This document shows positions 13,847 to 15,661 of a DNA stretch of 15,661 bases, one piece after another. Numbering within the stretch: the stretch's first letter is position 1; each line of letters begins with the position of its first letter. A program made the translations under genes and the position numbers. Origin of the DNA: Spirochaetales bacterium (GTDB lineage: Bacteria > Spirochaetota > Spirochaetia > SZUA-6 > DRHE01); NCBI GenBank assembly GCA_016930895.1, contig JAFGFV010000400.1:1-15661 (forward strand). Direction: 5' to 3'. The notes under the pieces are model-generated. The model did not search any database and was not told the DNA's origin. It saw only the letters and a list, made by a program, of their open reading frames with translations.

Positions 13847-15037
13847 TCAGGTTTCAGCCCCTCGGATTACCGTCTCCCGCCCATCCTGCCGGCCGTACGA
13901 ATGCAGCATGCCGTACTTCAACCCCGCCTCGATCATGGCGATGTAGTTCTCGGCGGTCCGCTGGGTGATCCTCTGCTCGTACGGTGAGCACGAGGGACCC
14001 AGAACGAAGCCGAGCGGCCCTCCCTCGACGATCGCCGCGGCGACCAGCTCCTCGATCTCCCGGGCGGATCTGGAGACCAGATCGCTGTACTCGATGTTCC
14101 CGATCAGAACCATGTCCTCCCCGAAGAACCGGCGCGCCGCGGCCAGGGAGCAGTCCCCCACCGGCGGAGGCTCCACGGGCTGGAGGGCGTCCGGGGCAAT
14201 CTCCGCGATCTCGCCGAGCACCTCGCTGAGCCTGCCGTGGCAGTGCAGGATCGTGCGCTTGCCGTGACCGCGGACCAGCTTCACGAGCTCGCGGTCGTAT
14301 TCCGTCACGAGCTTCCGAAACACCGGCACGGTGCCGAGAGGGGGGCAGAGGTATTCCGGCCCGGACATGAAGAACACCTCCCCCACCGATCCCTGCAGGA
14401 ATTGTTCGTAGATGCCGAGCATCCGCGCGGCGACCACGTCGAGAAAGCGCCGCACCCTGTCCGTCTCCGTGAATGACCAGACCAGGAAGTCCGTCTCGGA
14501 GCAAAGGTCGTGGAACACGGAGATCGGATCGACGATGCTGATGCCGTGCAAGCCCCGGTCGCCCAGGCGGTCGGCTTTGGCCCGGAACGGCTGGAGGTCC
14601 ACCGTCGGAGTATCATAGGGCAGACCGGCGATCCAATCCAGATCCCCCAGGTCGGATAGGTAGGGTTGCACGCGGGTGCCGCCCGCCTGCCGCACCACCG
14701 CCTTGCGCAGGGTCCTGTTCCCCCAGTGGACGCTCTCGGATACGACCCGCCGGCCTCCCGCGGAGGCCTCCGTGCTCTCCTTGCGCACCGACGGGTGATG
14801 AAACACGAAATCCACCACGCTGCTCCCCGGCCTGGCTCCGAGGTACTCCAGGTTCAGGGTGTTGCGTTCGATGAAATCCGTATGCTCACGCGCCCACCGA
14901 GCCACCTCGCGGTAGGTCTCTTCGGTGTACACGTCGGCGGCGATGGGCTCGCTCTCGTAGGGAAACAGCAGCCAGATCGGCACGCGGTCTGGGATCTCGT
15001 GATCGAACACGGCACACAGGCGCTCCCGGCTGGTCAT
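13847..15037 (-). CDS. Uroporphyrinogen decarboxylase-family protein (possible methyltransferase)
   Basis: Encodes 396 residues of the UROD superfamily, which holds true UroD (heme synthesis) and zinc-dependent corrinoid methyltransferases such as MtaA/MtbA. It begins MTSRERLCAVFDHEIPDRVPI, the usual opening of the catabolic branch. In the MtaA group zinc is held by H-x-C and a distant Cys. Here the equivalent positions read His265-Cys-His267 (LHCHG) and Cys350 (GPSCSP), so a modified H-x-H...C site is plausible. The location in a sugar operon argues against heme synthesis. A role in moving a methyl group, for example from a methylated sugar, is only inference, and no corrinoid protein is in view. 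ATG 15037 is chosen from family fit; GTG 15049 is also open and ribosome sites are weak. It is the first gene of its operon. Confidence 0.85.
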   Translation of the reverse strand: MTSRERLCAVFDHEIPDRVPIWLLFPYESEPIAADVYTEETYREVARWAREHTDFIERNTLNLEYLGARPGSSVVDFVFHHPSVRKESTEASAGGRRVVSESVHWGNRTLRKAVVRQAGGTRVQPYLSDLGDLDWIAGLPYDTPTVDLQPFRAKADRLGDRGLHGISIVDPISVFHDLCSETDFLVWSFTETDRVRRFLDVVAARMLGIYEQFLQGSVGEVFFMSGPEYLCPPLGTVPVFRKLVTEYDRELVKLVRGHGKRTILHCHGRLSEVLGEIAEIAPDALQPVEPPPVGDCSLAAARRFFGEDMVLIGNIEYSDLVSRSAREIEELVAAAIVEGGPLGFVLGPSCSPYEQRITQRTAENYIAMIEAGLKYGMLHSYGRQDGRETVIRGAET

Positions 15038-15105
15038 TCCCTTGCCCACGCGGTTGGCATCGATTCGCCCCCTCGCGACTCATGTGGGGGAGATCGCCGA
15101 CTGCA

Positions 15106-15136
15106 CAAGTTTGCGTGATATTACTTTGCAAACTTG
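15106..15136. promoter_or_regulatory. Operator candidate: spaced inverted repeat at the UROD operon start
   Basis: CAAGTTTGC (15106-15114) and GCAAACTTG (15128-15136) are perfect 9-base inverted arms. Their centres are 22 bases apart, about two helical turns. One arm lies against the -10 box and covers the expected start (about 15131); the other lies 17-25 bases into the leader. The layout suits a dimeric or tetrameric repressor. Confidence 0.7.
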
Positions 15137-15137
15137 C

Positions 15138-15165
15138 ATTATGGCAGCGCCCAGCCCCCTGTCAA
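15138..15165 (-). promoter_or_regulatory. Sigma-70 promoter of the UROD-hydrolase-isomerase operon
   Basis: On the minus strand TTGACA (15160-15165), 16 bases, then CATAAT (15138-15143), with a perfect -35 box and five of six matches at -10. The expected start is near 15131, giving a leader of about 95 bases to the ATG at 15037. Confidence 0.8.
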
Positions 15166-15174
15166 CCCCCCGCA

Positions 15175-15191
15175 CGGCCCCTCCGGGGCCG
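15175..15191 (-). terminator. Weak GC hairpin after the aminotransferase gene
   Basis: CGGCCCC pairs with GGGGCCG (15175-15181 with 15185-15191) around three bases, 29 bases past the aminotransferase stop. No T-run follows, so its role as a terminator is uncertain. It lies just upstream of the UROD operon promoter on the same strand. Confidence 0.35.
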
Positions 15192-15219
15192 CCGCCCGCG
15201 CTCGCCGGCCGCGGCCCGC

Positions 15220-15661
15220 CTACCGGTAGCCGTGCTCCTTCTCCACCTCGGCGATTGCCTCCTCGATCATCGAAAGCCCCATCTCGGCGTACTTCTCGTC
15301 CATGATCAGGGGCGGGGACATCCGCAGGATGTGCCCGGCCGGGATCCAGGCCAGCCCTTTGCGGAAGGCCTTCTGGTACACCAGCTTGCCCGCCTCCTCG
15401 AAGGGTTCCTTGGTCCCCTTGTCCTTCACCAGCTCTATCCCCAGGAGGAAACCCTTGCCCTTGACATCCCCGATGATCGGGTGCGCCTCCTTCATCTGCT
15501 CCATACGCTTCATGAAGTACTTGCCCACGCTGCGCACGTTCTCCAGGAGCTGCTCTTCCTGGATCACTTCCAGGGAGGCCAGGGCCGCCGCGCAGGCCAT
15601 GGGGTTGCCCCCGTAGCTCGAGGAGGCGGAGATCTTGTCCAGGACCGTGGCGTTCTCCTCC
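15220..15661 (-). CDS. Class III (PLP-dependent) aminotransferase, C-terminal part (partial)
   Basis: The last 146 or so residues of a class III aminotransferase (4-aminobutyrate/acetylornithine type), with the start beyond the right edge. The visible part opens with ISASSSYGGNPMACAAALASLEVI, the conserved segment that follows the PLP-binding lysine region in this family. It then has VKGKGFLLGIELV and a late LRMSPPLIMDEKYAEMGL. The catalytic lysine lies outside the window, so activity cannot be judged. It is on the same strand as the UROD operon but separated by a GC-rich gap and a strong promoter, so it is probably a separate transcription unit. Substrate is not determinable from this fragment. 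Confidence 0.9.
   Translation of the reverse strand, partial: EENATVLDKISASSSYGGNPMACAAALASLEVIQEEQLLENVRSVGKYFMKRMEQMKEAHPIIGDVKGKGFLLGIELVKDKGTKEPFEEAGKLVYQKAFRKGLAWIPAGHILRMSPPLIMDEKYAEMGLSMIEEAIAEVEKEHGYR

Noticed and set aside
13847..15037. Heme-biosynthesis uroporphyrinogen decarboxylase (HemE)
   Set aside because: The opening and the HCHG and PSC segments match the catabolic/methyltransferase branch, and the neighbours are sugar-processing genes.

Overview
The window (15,661 bases, GC-rich) reads as a carbohydrate-uptake and carbohydrate-processing region of a bacterial chromosome. Two substrate-binding proteins have leaders ending in AAGSQEE and ATGAQE with no lipobox cysteine. I associate this leader style with free-living Spirochaetota, and it implies a diderm with a periplasm. 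The taxonomic assignment is inference from leader style and base composition only. I see no RNA gene, insertion sequence, CRISPR array or origin.

Layout. (1) 1-5444, minus strand: an operon with its promoter at about 5494-5522. It encodes a sugar-binding protein, two ABC permeases, a canonical formylglycine-type sulfatase, and a sulfatase-like hydrolase running off the left edge. (2) 5773-7711, plus strand: an SDR dehydrogenase and a DUF4432/aldose-epimerase-like protein. (3) 7769-9486, minus strand: two permeases of a second ABC importer, transcribed divergently from its binding-protein gene (9743-11038, plus), which ends in a strong intrinsic terminator. (4) 11118-15037, minus strand: an operon of a uroporphyrinogen-decarboxylase-family protein, a second sulfatase-like hydrolase paralogous to the one at the left edge, and an L-fucose-isomerase-like protein. 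(5) 15220-15661, minus strand: the C-terminal part of a class III aminotransferase, probably unrelated.

Working model (inference). Two importers bring in sulfated or otherwise anionic sugars. No ABC ATPase gene is present, so a shared one encoded elsewhere is likely. The sulfatase-superfamily enzymes lack signal peptides and would therefore act in the cytoplasm. The epimerase-like protein, SDR enzyme and FucI-like isomerase would process the released sugar. The UROD-family protein is the odd member and may act on a methyl group.

The control regions are unusually readable. Three regions carry near-consensus sigma-70 promoters with symmetric operator candidates at the start site or in the spacer. 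One matches the core of the symmetric lac operator. No regulator gene lies in the window. The most distinctive protein observation is that two of the three sulfatase-superfamily members lack the C-x-P-x-R maturation motif and carry Thr near the nucleophile position, beside one member that keeps the motif.
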